Below, in pieces: positions 1-9,425 of a DNA stretch of 25,309 bases (positions within the stretch are counted from its first letter, which is position 1; the number at the start of each line of letters is the position of its first letter). The notes beneath the pieces were generated by a model. It was not told the DNA's origin, made no database searches, and worked only from the letters and a program-made list of their open reading frames with translations. Both the position numbers and the translations under genes were made by a program. The stretch is from Saccoglossus kowalevskii (lineage: Eukaryota; Hemichordata; Enteropneusta; Harrimaniidae), in the NCBI RefSeq assembly GCF_000003605.2, contig NW_003134353.1:169756-195064 (forward strand), written 5' to 3'.

Positions 1-21
1 CAGTAGATTTTGAAATCTCAG

Positions 22-267
22 ATCAAACTGAAGCCAATTGAAGTGTCAAAGATGGATGCAGTATATTTGCAATACCTCATTCATCGCAATGTCTTCTGTG
101 CTGCAGCTAAGCAGCAGATGATGAAGCTGTATGAAGAACTGAAGTTAAAATATGAGTGCCTGTCTGATAGTTCCAGTGGAGAGAGTTATGAGGATGGTGA
201 AAGTGGTTCTAATGATCCTGGTGATAGTGCCGATACTGACATTCTTTGCGATGAGGATAGAGATTGA
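22..267 (+). CDS. probable last coding exon of an unidentified gene (5' part outside window)
   Basis: An open frame runs to a TGA at 265-267 and encodes about 81 residues. The bases just before it end in CTCAG at 17-21, which fits a splice acceptor with the exon starting in phase 0 at 22. A TAG at 4-6 closes the frame further upstream, so the frame is either an exon or starts at the internal ATG at 52. The first half looks helical and basic (AAAKQQMMKLYEELKLKYE). The second half is a serine-, glycine- and acid-rich tail ending in CDEDRD, as in many disordered nuclear or cytoplasmic C-termini. An AT-rich stretch with two AATAAA signals follows, as expected of a 3' UTR. I do not recognise the family and assign no function. 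It could also be a transposon-derived protein end. Confidence 0.5.
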   Translation: MKLKPIEVSKMDAVYLQYLIHRNVFCAAAKQQMMKLYEELKLKYECLSDSSSGESYEDGESGSNDPGDSADTDILCDEDRD

Positions 268-660
268 TAGGAATGGAGAGGATCAAAAATAGATGCCTAG
301 GTTCAATATCTACAGTTCCTCAGAAAGTTGTGTTTTATTAAAAAATATGAAAACTTTTTTATATATATTTTATTTATTTACATATAAAATATTACACTAT
401 ATAAATATATTTTATCTTTATATTGTGTGTTATATTAGTGTGTTTGCTTTTCACAAACTTGTTTAAATGTTTGTTTTTCTTCATACAGTGGAAAGTGCAG
501 TAAGTTTTTTTATGCTATTTACATGAAGTTTCATGTTTTATACTAATTTGATTAAGTTATTGTTGTGCAATAAAACAAACAAACAATAACTCTTTCTCAT
601 TGCAGTATGTTCATCACAGCAGCCGTCGTCTATACAATATATGTGAATAAACCCAGAAAA
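268..660 (+). terminator. candidate 3' UTR with two AATAAA poly(A) signals
   Basis: After the stop at 267 the DNA is very AT-rich and carries AATAAA at 569-574 and at 646-651. Either could direct 3' end formation of the exon ending at 267. No other gene competes for these signals on this strand. AATAAA is common by chance in AT-rich DNA, so the assignment rests on position. Confidence 0.35.
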
Positions 661-728
661 TTATAACCCCCCTCCTTCACTCTTGGAAAAGTTGTTAGCC
701 CCCCTTTTCATATACAGAAAATGGAAAG

Positions 729-740
729 CCCCCCCCCCCC
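729..740. repeat. C homopolymer tract (12 nt)
   Basis: Twelve consecutive C bases sit in a locally C-rich stretch (about 665-765) with several shorter C runs. It has no obvious function and is prone to length errors in sequencing. Confidence 0.8.
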
Positions 741-783
741 AGAATTCCCCGGCACCCCCCAGGCCAGATTAACTGGTGATTTC

Positions 784-991
784 CTAAGCTTCTGTGAATA
801 TATCGTTGTTGTCATAACGATGCCGTTGCCGAGAATTAATGACAGCGTAAAGACAGTAACATTCTTTTATGTCGCAAAATGAGGCTCAGAATACACCAAT
901 AGTGATACTTGCATCTAAGCTTCTGTGAATATATCGTTGTTGTCATAACGATGCCGTTGCTGAGAATCAATGACAGCGTACAGTATTATCA
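784..991. repeat. spaced direct repeat, two copies of about 66-77 bp, period 131
   Basis: Positions 784-849 and 915-980 match over 66 bases with two differences (CCGAG/CTGAG and ATTAATG/ATCAATG). The match resumes after a short insertion in the second copy as AAGACAGTA. The bases between the copies (850-914) do not match the bases before the first copy, so this is not a plain tandem array. Each copy contains the inverted motif ATCGTT...AACGAT. It may be two copies of a short mobile or satellite unit, or a local duplication. Confidence 0.85.
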
Positions 992-1001
992 AGACAGTAT
1001 A

Positions 1002-1289
1002 TCACCTGCCATCAAAGGTCGAACTATTACTGGGGGAATCAGTAATCGGCTCTTCAAATAAATCATCACGTGATTGAACCATTACTGATAATAGCATTAC
1101 ATATTGAAGTCTAATCAAGTAGATGCTTTGCTCTGCACGTAAAGGCAATGTCCAGCATTGTAATAGCATGAACAAGTCATTCATTACTGAATCTTCGATC
1201 AGTACACAACCCTCAAAACTCTCATCAAATGGTTTTCCACCAAAGAACAGAAAATTATATATACGTACGGACAAGATGACATGTTTCAT
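1002..1289 (-). CDS. weak candidate exon, unidentified 95-residue frame
   Basis: The minus-strand frame stays open well upstream of its first Met (to about 1330) and has a protein-like composition, including DDLFEEPITDSPSNSS near its end. Its last codons overlap a good donor-like sequence, GGCAG|GTGATA, around 1002-1006. It could therefore be an internal exon rather than a C-terminus. I do not see a convincing acceptor upstream and recognise no domain. It lies directly beside the second copy of the 131-bp-spaced repeat. A chance frame or a transposase remnant are equally good readings. Confidence 0.2.
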   Translation of the reverse strand: MKHVILSVRIYNFLFFGGKPFDESFEGCVLIEDSVMNDLFMLLQCWTLPLRAEQSIYLIRLQYVMLLSVMVQSRDDLFEEPITDSPSNSSTFDGR

Positions 1290-1329
1290 GGATATGTAGC
1301 AGGCACGAAAATCACATAAAACAGCGAGT

Positions 1330-2386
1330 TACTCCTAAAATGTAGAAAAATGTGAAATTCTTTGTATCTTGGTCATGGCGTTAAGCTCATTCATAAACAA
1401 ATTTTTCATTTCAACAGTAACAGAAAACTTAAATTCATTCTTCAAATACATACACCCAAACTACATAACACTTTGTTTGCATTAAATTACCTAATGAGAA
1501 TTGTGAATGAAGGTATGCACTTTGCATTATGTGTGGTTTAAATTCTAGAAGTTTATGTTGAAAGTCGATGGAAGGCTATTTAATTTTTAAACGGGCTACC
1601 ACTCTTCATTTTGGAGTTTGTGCACAGTTAACTAGATAATACCCATGATGCTCTGCTTCATTTCATATTTCCCACGCTGTAATATGAATATTTTGAATGT
1701 ATCTATGAATATATTCCTTCACCACTGCATGTTCACAGAGCGGTGTTGGTATGTTCAGTAAATTATTTTGGAAGGCTGTGAGCAGCATGAAGTGAAGTGA
1801 ATGGCTTGTTTTTATTATACTGTTCAATCGTATCGCGTATTAGTAAACAACACTATGTAAACTGTATAGTCCAGAAGATAAATAACATATAAGTTATATA
1901 AATCACAAACGATATAAAGATGTGAAACACTAGGAACAGTAAGTGTTCTTAAAATAATTAAATAATCACTTCATCTACAGGATTCCGTTTTCGACTTTGT
2001 GGAACTATTTTGATTTTGTTTTTTGGTGGCCTAAAAACAACTGGTTTCGACTTGAAAATGTAGAAATATATTAAGATATTCATAAAAAATATATATTCCA
2101 TATGCACACCAATGTATTATTATACAAGTATGTCACAGAAAATTTTATTTGTCTTGAATTATTACTTAAAAGAAGCTGAATGAAATTACAATCTATGTAA
2201 TTATTAATCTGACCTGACATGTACCAAACCTTACTACACCTCAGGCAACTAAAGTTATTAGTCGTCTGAGACTACACTGAGAGTTTGTTCATCGCCCACG
2301 ACGAATGAATACAATATTGATACAGTGCAAGTCTTTCAATAATAAACGAATACAATTTAAACATTAAATTGTCCTCTCTTATTTAT
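1330..2386. other. no recognisable feature
   Basis: AT-rich DNA with no sustained open frame, no repeat longer than a few units and no RNA gene that I can see. Confidence 0.5.
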
Positions 2387-2528
2387 TTATTTACAAATCT
2401 GAAAAACGGGTGCATTTGTTTTTGTTGCCGGCGGATATATCGGTGTGAAGAAGGCTTGTTTGCCTACTCCATACTCAATACACTCAATATTACGTTCAAA
2501 ACGGTTTCCAGTTGCATCAGTGATATCA
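2387..2528 (-). CDS. weak candidate terminal exon, unidentified
   Basis: On the minus strand the stretch TTATTACCAG ends at 2529 and would serve as an acceptor. The frame after it reads ITDATGNRFERNIE and then GKQAFFTPIYPPATKTNAP before a stop at 2387-2389. Overlapping AATAAA units follow the stop immediately (minus strand, about 2379-2392) and could be the poly(A) signal. The composition looks more protein-like than the flanking DNA. Without an upstream exon or a recognised domain this remains a low-confidence call. The open frame continues upstream of the proposed acceptor to 2599, so the splice site is not required. Confidence 0.25.
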
Positions 2529-2599
2529 CTGGTAATAAAGCCAGTATAATACAAAAAATTATGTATATATGTAATCACCCATGATTTCTCATTTGTCAT

Positions 2600-4489
2600 C
2601 TTTCATATTGTAAGTTGAAAAACATTTATTAGATTATCATTAATCTTATTGTGGGTTAATATATTTGACTACGTTTTATAACGGCATGGGTAAGACATGT
2701 CATTTATCAAAAACACTGTATATTCCACATCACATATGCTATAACAATTGGCAATGACAGTCGATGTTTTATATCAGCCCTGTGTTGGAATAAAGATGAA
2801 GAAAATGAAGAAGACGAGTTTTGAAACCCATCGTATCACATTAACTGTACTGATTTCAAAGGAAATTTGAGTTGGGCTGTTGCAAAATTGTATAAAATAT
2901 CGAAAAAAACTATCACCAAAATAACAATTTCTCCACAATATTATTTATATTATTCAAATTCAACAGAAACGGGGTACAATGATATGGTTGTGAAAATACC
3001 AAAATTAGACAAGTTAAAATAATCACTGTGTTTTCACTTCATTAATCACAAGTCGTATTATTATATTTCCAGTTGCTTGTATATATCAGCCTCCGTCTAT
3101 ATTTTCCGCTTTGCTGACAATACTCCAGAACATTCGCTGTACGATTCGTGTTCCGCCCACTATGAATTTGTATATCTCGATCTTTAGGCTATTGAAAAAT
3201 CACCCAGTCATGATGTCAGTACTAAAGGTTACCAACTGGAATAATTGATCAAATAACATGCCCATATTTGTCAACTTACAAATGATTCAAACGCCGGAAT
3301 CGTGTAGAAGTTTGCTGTTGTTCTATTTCTGTTCGCGACAATTGGATTTGGTTTGTGGTACTTTGTCTGTCGGAGACTGCACTAAAAGCTGATAAAAGTA
3401 CAACTGATGTGATTGGGGCTTAAAATATTGAAGCTGCCTCACAAATGAACAGACCGGTTGTAATATTCTTGAAAATAATAACTAGAGGAGTTATGTATGA
3501 TAGGTGTATATTCACCCTGAACCCATCGTACCGCTTTTCATAAAAAATACCTGTCGAACTTTATATTTGCAACAATGTGGTAAATGCACTAAAACGTCTT
3601 TCCGATTTATTCCACGTGGATCCAAAAAAGACGCATTTAAATATGTTAAGTATTTAAACGCCATGTTTATATGGTCCTAACAGAAAAATATGAATGGTGT
3701 ACTTTACGTTCAGCATGAAGTAGAGATGTATTACGTTTAACGTTTTACAGATGAGATACAATTGTCAACGAAACAACAATAATAAAAGGCTGAAACTGAC
3801 TAGGATGACAACCAAACATTATGTAGCATCATGGGATATCTCTGAGATGAGTAAATCCTGGATAGAATCAAGAGAATCTCATGAAAAGCAGAAATAAGTT
3901 ATACATCACACAGAGCTTATATATTTGACTAATACATGATATATGCTAATTTTGATTTTTTTAAATGGTTGCGAATCGCAAGAGGAATCCCAAGTAAAGA
4001 AAACAAATCGTGTTAACTAAATCAATCAGGAGTTGACCGTGCAGTCGAGAGAACCCAGCATGATAATGGCTACCTATTTATAACTATTTGATACATATTT
4101 TATACTTCATGCCCAGTTTGTCAGTGACCTCAGTTAATATTTATTGTCCCTTTAAATCGGCAAGCAAAGAGAAACGTTGTGAATTTCTTACAAGAAACAT
4201 ACTCACTGCTGTCAGATGAACCAAACTAGAGATTTGAACTGGGGATGACGTGCATTCACATTCAGACGTTTGTGCAATAATTTATCCGTAGCTTGAATAC
4301 TGTTACGTGCCAACGTTAACACTTATGGCTTTGTGTATAATATTTTGAATACTAACATTCCGCCGATCACATTGGTGAATAAATTACCGATTGATGACCC
4401 CAATCGGAGGAGATATAATTATAAAATCGACGTAAAGCTTCATTAATATCTCCTCGTCCTATACGCGAGAAAGTACATAATTACAAACT
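2600..4489. other. no recognisable feature
   Basis: AT-rich and dense with stops in all frames. The last 300 bases may include further decayed LINE sequence upstream of the recognisable RT-linker region, but no motif there is clear enough to call. Confidence 0.5.
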
Positions 4490-5620
4490 ACAATGGTTGT
4501 GAATTTCATATTATGCAACGGAATGTGAGAAAACTAGAGCGGAAGTGGAAATCAACACAATTAGTTATCAATCTGGAAATATTCATCGCTAGCCGCTTGG
4601 AGTATTGTTGTTGGGCGGATACTGTTAAAGCTGACTTCCATCGTTTCATAATCGATAATGCAAGAGTCAACAATCCTTTTGCACGGACACCGAAATTCGC
4701 GCTTGTCGTAGTGCATATCTTGTACTCTGGATACGTTACCGATCAGACTCATTCAAGACTGTATTAGACATTTTCAAGTCTGTTTCAATAAGGAGTAAAT
4801 ACTCGATCATTATTATTTTTAGTAGTTATCGACCAATATAAAATCTGCCGTTTTTATCATTGGAACGTATTGCAGCAGAACAACTCTTATCTCGCAAGCA
4901 ATAAAGCCTTTGCAAAATTCTAATCTGCGTATCATAGTACCGAAACTGTACTTTCATATGTTTTAAATGACATTATGCTGGTTTTATATAGCAAGAAATA
5001 AGTAATTCCAATTATGATGGACTTATCAGCCGCGTTTGATACGCTTGACCCAATTTTAGTTGGCAGGCTTACATCAAGGTTTGAAATTGTTTATAATTAC
5101 TTACAATCGAATCTCTCCGATTGTTACCAGCGTGTAGAAATGCAGTTCATATCTTCCATATTATCTAAACTAATTTTAGAAGCGCTGCGGGGATCTGCAT
5201 GAGGACCAATTCGTTTTAGTTTGTACGCAACAACGCCCAAAGACATTATATACAAACAGCATTGTGATATTATTATATATCTACGGTGATGATTTACAAG
5301 TCTATGTAGATTTACATACGACAGACATGAAAACGTATTGTCTTCATAGAATATTTTGTAGATGGATAACGTCCATTCAATTCGAAGGCCTACTGTCTAG
5401 TCTGATAATTCTGAGGCTTGCTGAAGTTATTAAATTCACGTTATGCTACATTAACGAGACCAGGGTGTTAAGCACTTTAAGAATAGACATTTACAACATT
5501 CATCCAGCATTTGCATTCTATTAGGAATCACTTAATGACCCACGGCATCGACGAGCAGTAAACTACAGAAAACATCGCAGTAAAATGGAACGAAAATTTT
5601 GCAAGAGATTATACTATTTG
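4490..5620 (+). mobile_element. decayed non-LTR retrotransposon (CR1/L2/Jockey-like) ORF2 fragment, reverse transcriptase region
   Basis: Family landmarks appear in the right order but in shifting frames. The linker between endonuclease and RT, RKLERKWKSTQLV, lies in the frame at 4513-4767. LERIAAEQLLSRK follows at 4860-4898. The conserved RT block MMDLSAAFDTLDP is at 5014-5052, followed by a YLxxxLSDxYQRV-like stretch. The catalytic box then reads IYGDDLQVYVDL at 5279-5314 in another frame, with thumb-like sequence beyond. This order is diagnostic of LINE ORF2 RT, which copies element RNA at a nicked target. Here at least four frame changes and internal stops make it inactive. The endonuclease domain is not recognisable, which fits 5' truncation and decay. 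The exact clade is a judgement from motif style. Confidence 0.85.
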
Positions 5621-6266
5621 CAGATATTATTTATTGTGTAGTATGTTGTATAGTGTGAATTTTCGTTTGTGTACAAGTCTGTGTGTGTGAAAATCCGAAA
5701 GTGTGCTTAGAATTGCAACAAAGTTGCAATTGAGTGTCGTGCATTTGTTTTTGTTTTGCTTCGGGCCTTTGTTTTCAGAAAAAAATTCCCTCTGTTACCG
5801 AAGTGAATGCCCTAATTAAAACCGCACCAAGAATTCACGCATATGAAGTCGCCCATTAAAAAAATTACTTTTAATTAAAACCGCGGCCTCAATTAGTAAT
5901 TTTACTATAATAACTATGAAGAAATTTAAAGACTTTTCAAAGATTTTTTATTTTTCCTGTAATTTAAAGACCGGAAAAAAGACCTTCTAAAGGATTTTCC
6001 CAACGCTGCGGTTCCTGTTCTACATCATATATACTAAAATATGTGTCAATGGGTTATCATGATTGATTGTATAAATTAGTCTATGCATGAATCAAGATAA
6101 CATCAACAGTACTGTTCTGAATAATTTGTATTTTGGTGCAAAATTTTAGGAAACATTGAGCAAACACAGTGGTATGTTTGTGTATATACCAAGATAAATT
6201 ATCGAGTCAAATTCCTCGCCGTGTTCTCAATTCAATGATCACAGGTTGTATGTCGTATATTTCTAG
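5621..6266. other. no gene; short repeated motifs
   Basis: AT-rich DNA. TAATTAAAACCGC occurs twice, at 5813-5825 and 5872-5884 (period 59). AATTTAAAGAC also occurs twice nearby, at about 5934 and 5962. Part of it may be the 3' tail of the preceding LINE, but no poly(A) or microsatellite end is clear. Confidence 0.4.
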
Positions 6267-6455
6267 GTGGAAATATACATTCTCGAGGTCTTGAAATACT
6301 GGGATGGTGTCCAGCAGGATTTAGCCAATCACAACGCGGTAGATGGTGTTCCGTTAAGCCTTGGTCGGCAAATCTACCCAGGGAAGAAAAAACACCCTGA
6401 TTTTAAACCTCCACACTTCAGTGGATCAAAAGTCTGGCGCTGCAGAGTGTGCTAA
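6267..6455 (+). pseudogene. unidentified 62-residue frame, possible transposase remnant
   Basis: The frame contains KKKHPDFKPPHFSGSKVWRCRVC and stops just after the CxxC. A lysine-rich stretch before an RCRVC motif faintly recalls the cysteine-rich C-terminus of piggyBac-type transposases, but no second half of a zinc-binding module follows. It sits between two LINE remnants and about 150 bases before the start of the second. I cannot assign it and record it only because its composition differs from the surrounding DNA. Confidence 0.2.
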
Positions 6456-6599
6456 CGAAACCACAGGCCGGTGACTTAATGAACACAAAAGCAAGTACAA
6501 CAAAGCACTGTAAGATGCAACAAGGGCACTGTGTAACAAACTTCACTGGTGGCCACTCACTGCATTCTGCTCCATCGAAATTGTCTCAACAATTGTCTT

Positions 6600-7180
6600 T
6601 TCCTTAGATACAAATCTCCAGCGTTGGCATACTAAGATAAAAGTATGGGATAGGAAAGGAAGTAGTGTCTTATAAGATTGTTAAAACAATCTTGCTTTAT
6701 GGTGCATAAACTTGGACAGATTACAGTAGACATAGCAAGAGACTGAATCATTTCCACCTTGAGTGTCTTTGCAAGATTCTGAAAATAAATTGGCAAGAGA
6801 AGCTTCCGAAACCAGAAGTACTGCATATACACCCTGATGGAATCAGGTCCGCTTGTCGGACCATGTATGTAGAATGGAAGATGTCATGATCTCTAAGCAG
6901 CTCCTTTATGCAAAAGCATACGGTCTCATGGTGGGCAACGGAAACGTTTCAAGGACACTTTGAACAAATCACTACAGTCCTTTGAAATCAATATTATACA
7001 AAAGGGAGCTAAAGCAGCTGAAGAAACTCGTCTGAGAAAAGCAGTGAGAAAAAGTCCGTAAAGATCGTGCAGCAAATGTCAATAACGCAAATGTCAGTCA
7101 AATGCGGACACACAAATAATTTGACGATTGTGGTCTTGATCACCTGCGATTGACGAACAGCATCATTTCCAGGTGATTAC
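6600..7180 (+). mobile_element. decayed LINE ORF2 C-terminal region (different lineage from the 4490-5620 copy)
   Basis: Three characteristic pieces of the post-RT region of a non-LTR ORF2 occur in order in two frames. ILLYGA-stop-TWT is at 6689-6718, RLNHFHLECLCKILKINWQ is at about 6740-6796, and GGQRKRFKDTLNKSLQ begins near 6930. The end near 7100-7135 (MRTHK) resembles the His-containing zinc-knuckle-like tail of such proteins. The first two pieces share a frame interrupted by a TAA; the third is in another frame. There is no RT catalytic core here, so this is a 5'-truncated and mutated copy. The motif style (LLYG.ETW..., then a FHxRCLRxIL-type block) differs from the CR1-like piece upstream, so two lineages are represented. 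Confidence 0.8.
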
Positions 7181-7393
7181 AAGAATATTATGTGAGACAG
7201 AATCGCGCACGAGATTGAACTTTATTTTTCTCTCCAATCAGAGGCTATTCTTCTAACTGATGGTAAGCATGGTAAGTTAGCAGAATTTACTCTATATGCC
7301 GCTGACCACAGCTGGCGAACATAAAATCTCCCTGATACTGGGTAGACACACTGGCCAACCATCTGTTTAAAACAATAATTATCATTTTAAAAT

Positions 7394-7426
7394 TATGCAC
7401 GTGGGGTTCCACAAGGATCGCTTGAC
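7394..7426 (+). mobile_element. isolated reverse-transcriptase motif (GVPQGSL)
   Basis: The bases encode YARGVPQGSLD, which matches the GVPQGS block found between the fingers and the catalytic box of LINE reverse transcriptases. No further RT motif follows in any frame within the next few hundred bases. It may be a small fragment of a third LINE copy or a piece displaced from one of the neighbours. A seven-residue match is suggestive, not proof. Confidence 0.35.
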
Positions 7427-8039
7427 AACGCATATTATTAATATTGAGTCTGAAATTCAAAGACGTGTGTATGCATAGCGCAACTCTCCCTCCCTGTAGA
7501 TTGTCCTTGCTAGAACTGATTAATGTATAAGAAGATAATAATTATAAGACATTAATTGGTTATTCATTTAGCCTCGTATTCATTTCACCCTGACCTAAAC
7601 AATTGTGATGCAGACTAGTAATGAGGGCGAGCATATCATCGAATATGCGAGTGATCAAATAGACGTGAAATAGACATTTCAGTGTGTAACGGATTTAAAT
7701 GAACACTGTTAAACTGATCAAGGGTTTACGTTTTGCATCTACCTGACTAAATAGTGTCTTCTTCTCTGCATCAGATTTTCATTCATGTAAATATTGTCTC
7801 CATCTTCATACCCGAGGGTACGTATTGTACTAAGCTGTAGGTTCTACTTGCTACTCCATTTGTTGTACATCTGGTTTTGTAACAAATAGGTTGTTATTGC
7901 TGTCATTAATGGGTATTTCAATGCCCTTGATTTTTTTAAGTTAATGTCGTCCGTACTTATACATTCTTATTCCGGAATATTGTGATTTTCAATGTTGCTT
8001 CGACTGGTATATTGTCATCAGATTGTTGATGTTTTCCAG

Positions 8040-8690
8040 AACAAGTAGTAACAAAAGGAAATTTCCACGTTTTTCTGAAAGACGGTGTACGACGCACGTA
8101 CCATTGCCAACGCACATATATATGATTGTATATGAGTGTATCCCCAAGCTACATAAAACACCATAAAAGAACTTAAACATATTATATTTTCCAGAAGTGA
8201 TATTAATCAAATATGAATTTTGCAGAATTGCAAACAACTCTAGAAAACTTGAAAGCAAGATTTCTTCAGAAGATTACTTCATACTATCATACCAGATGAC
8301 AAGTTAAAATTACCCGCGAAAGATATTTTTCCATCAAGCTTTTTCTCAAAAGAACAATGGTTCACCACGATACAAGTACATTGTATCAGGGTAAAAAAAA
8401 GCACATATTGTGGTACTCTGATAAAACTGATACGAAAAGGTTTTATACAGAAGATAAAATCGTCAGTTTGGTTAAACATTTGATTGACAACATATTTGTT
8501 GGTTTTGATGGCCATGTCTTTCAAGAATACAACGACATTCCAATGGAAACTCAATGTGCTCCTTTGCTAGCTGATTTATTTTATTTCTCATACGCATTTT
8601 TCAGGAACTTGCAATAATAAAGGGAGGCAAACATTTCAGGTATATCGATTATATATTTCTATCAATAATCAATAATTATCTTTTATCTAC
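8040..8690 (+). mobile_element. decayed Penelope-like reverse transcriptase fragment
   Basis: IPKLHKTP is encoded at 8140-8163, and PKLHK is a hallmark of this RT group. After frame changes, the open frame at 8357-8617 carries LIDNIFVGFDGHVFQ and then CAPLLADLF, the usual NCAPLLADLF block, with the preceding GIPMGT now DIPMET. In a different frame 8638-8661 reads RYIDYIFL where the catalytic box should be YIDD, so the second metal-binding Asp is Tyr. Penelope-like elements normally follow the RT with a GIY-YIG endonuclease, and none is visible here. The piece is inactive. RTs with these motifs are assigned to Penelope-like elements here from memory of the family, and a related RT class is possible. 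Confidence 0.75.
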
Positions 8691-8704
8691 CTTTACTGGT
8701 ACAG

Positions 8705-8790
8705 TGAGTTACATGTTATCCAATTAAATTTTGTTTTTTTCTGTACATGCTTCAGACTATATTGCAATTGTAAGTACCAGTGTGTTCATA
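8705..8790 (+). repeat. third, isolated copy of a segment of the palindrome arm
   Basis: A core CTGTACATGCTTCAGAC at about 8741 recurs as CTGTACATGCTTTAGACC in the right arm (about 15343) and inverted in the left arm (about 9601-9622). The match includes TTACATGT on one side and TATTGCA(A/G)TTGT on the other. This copy lies outside the main palindrome, directly after the Penelope-like RT, in the same orientation as the right arm. It shows that arm sequence is repeated at least three times in the window. Confidence 0.65.
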
Positions 8791-8964
8791 TATTCTATCT
8801 ATGCATTTGGCTCCCCCTACAATCTAATGTTCACAAGTACAGTTTTATCCTCAACACCGTCAATTTACCTAGTTTTCCTGATTTTTTCGTTTATTTTTTC
8901 TTATTTTTTGTCTAATTGTTAAGATTTGTGTTTTTTGAGTAGGAATTAATATTTTAAAGTTTAA

Positions 8965-9221
8965 ATGCACATGCAATTATTGACGATTGGGCGTCGAAGT
9001 CACTTCTACAAACAACAAATTACACATTTATTAATTAGCTTGTTTGTTTATCTGATTTTGTGGAAGAAAAGACCATCGCGTAGAAATGCTCCGACGTCCC
9101 ACAAACCATTCACATTTGAATTAAAAGCAGAACCTGACAGTTTCTAGAAAAAAATGACGGTACCGGCGAAAGAACAAAAGCAACAGGTCAAAAGAAGGGG
9201 AATAACAACTCTAAACAATAA
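8965..9221. other. left flank of the palindrome, possible decayed coding sequence
   Basis: A plus frame ends HKPFTFELKAEPDSF and stops at 9145-9147; the same frame then stays open for another thirty or so codons. It lies immediately upstream of the conserved arm gene at 9252-9425 and could be an upstream part of the same decayed gene. The right side of the palindrome has no counterpart, so the mirrored copy ends near 15662. I do not recognise the protein. Confidence 0.25.
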
Positions 9222-9251
9222 TGATTTTGTTCAGGTTATTGCAGCGACTCA

Positions 9252-9425
9252 GTGAAAAATCGATGTAGGAGCGTATAAAAGAAAATAATTCGCCGCGGTG
9301 TAGACGTACAAGGAGATAATGCTCCTCCAGCAGTATTTGGCGTCATGCAACCACCAAACTACATAAACACGGATGAGCCGTCCAAAGACGCGAGAAAGCC
9401 ACTATCAATTCAAACCGCTGTTTAA
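9252..9425 (+). pseudogene. left-arm copy of an unidentified gene 3' end (reads toward palindrome centre)
   Basis: The frame reads VKNRCRSV, an in-frame TAA, then a continuous stretch containing GDNAPPAVFGVMQPPNYINT and ending SIQTAV at a TAA (9423-9425). The right-arm copy keeps the same frame and the same stop. Compared with it, this copy carries a 9-codon in-frame segment (around GDNAPPAV), and indels in multiples of three are what coding sequence tolerates. The internal TAA marks this copy as broken, unless the part downstream of it is an exon. I recognise no domain. Confidence 0.5.

Noticed and set aside
4561-4752. Minus-strand frame opposite the LINE linker region
   Set aside because: The plus strand carries recognisable LINE ORF2 motifs in order; this is its shadow.
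5813-5884. Repeated TAATTAAAACCGC as a mobile-element end
   Set aside because: Only 13 bases match, with no inverted partner or target duplication.
7989-8554. Minus-strand frames of about 90 residues
   Set aside because: They overlap the Penelope-like RT motifs on the plus strand and show nothing recognisable themselves.
8731-8922. Hydrophobic plus-strand frame of 63 residues resembling a membrane protein
   Set aside because: The hydrophobicity comes from T-rich sequence, and part of the frame is the repeated arm segment.
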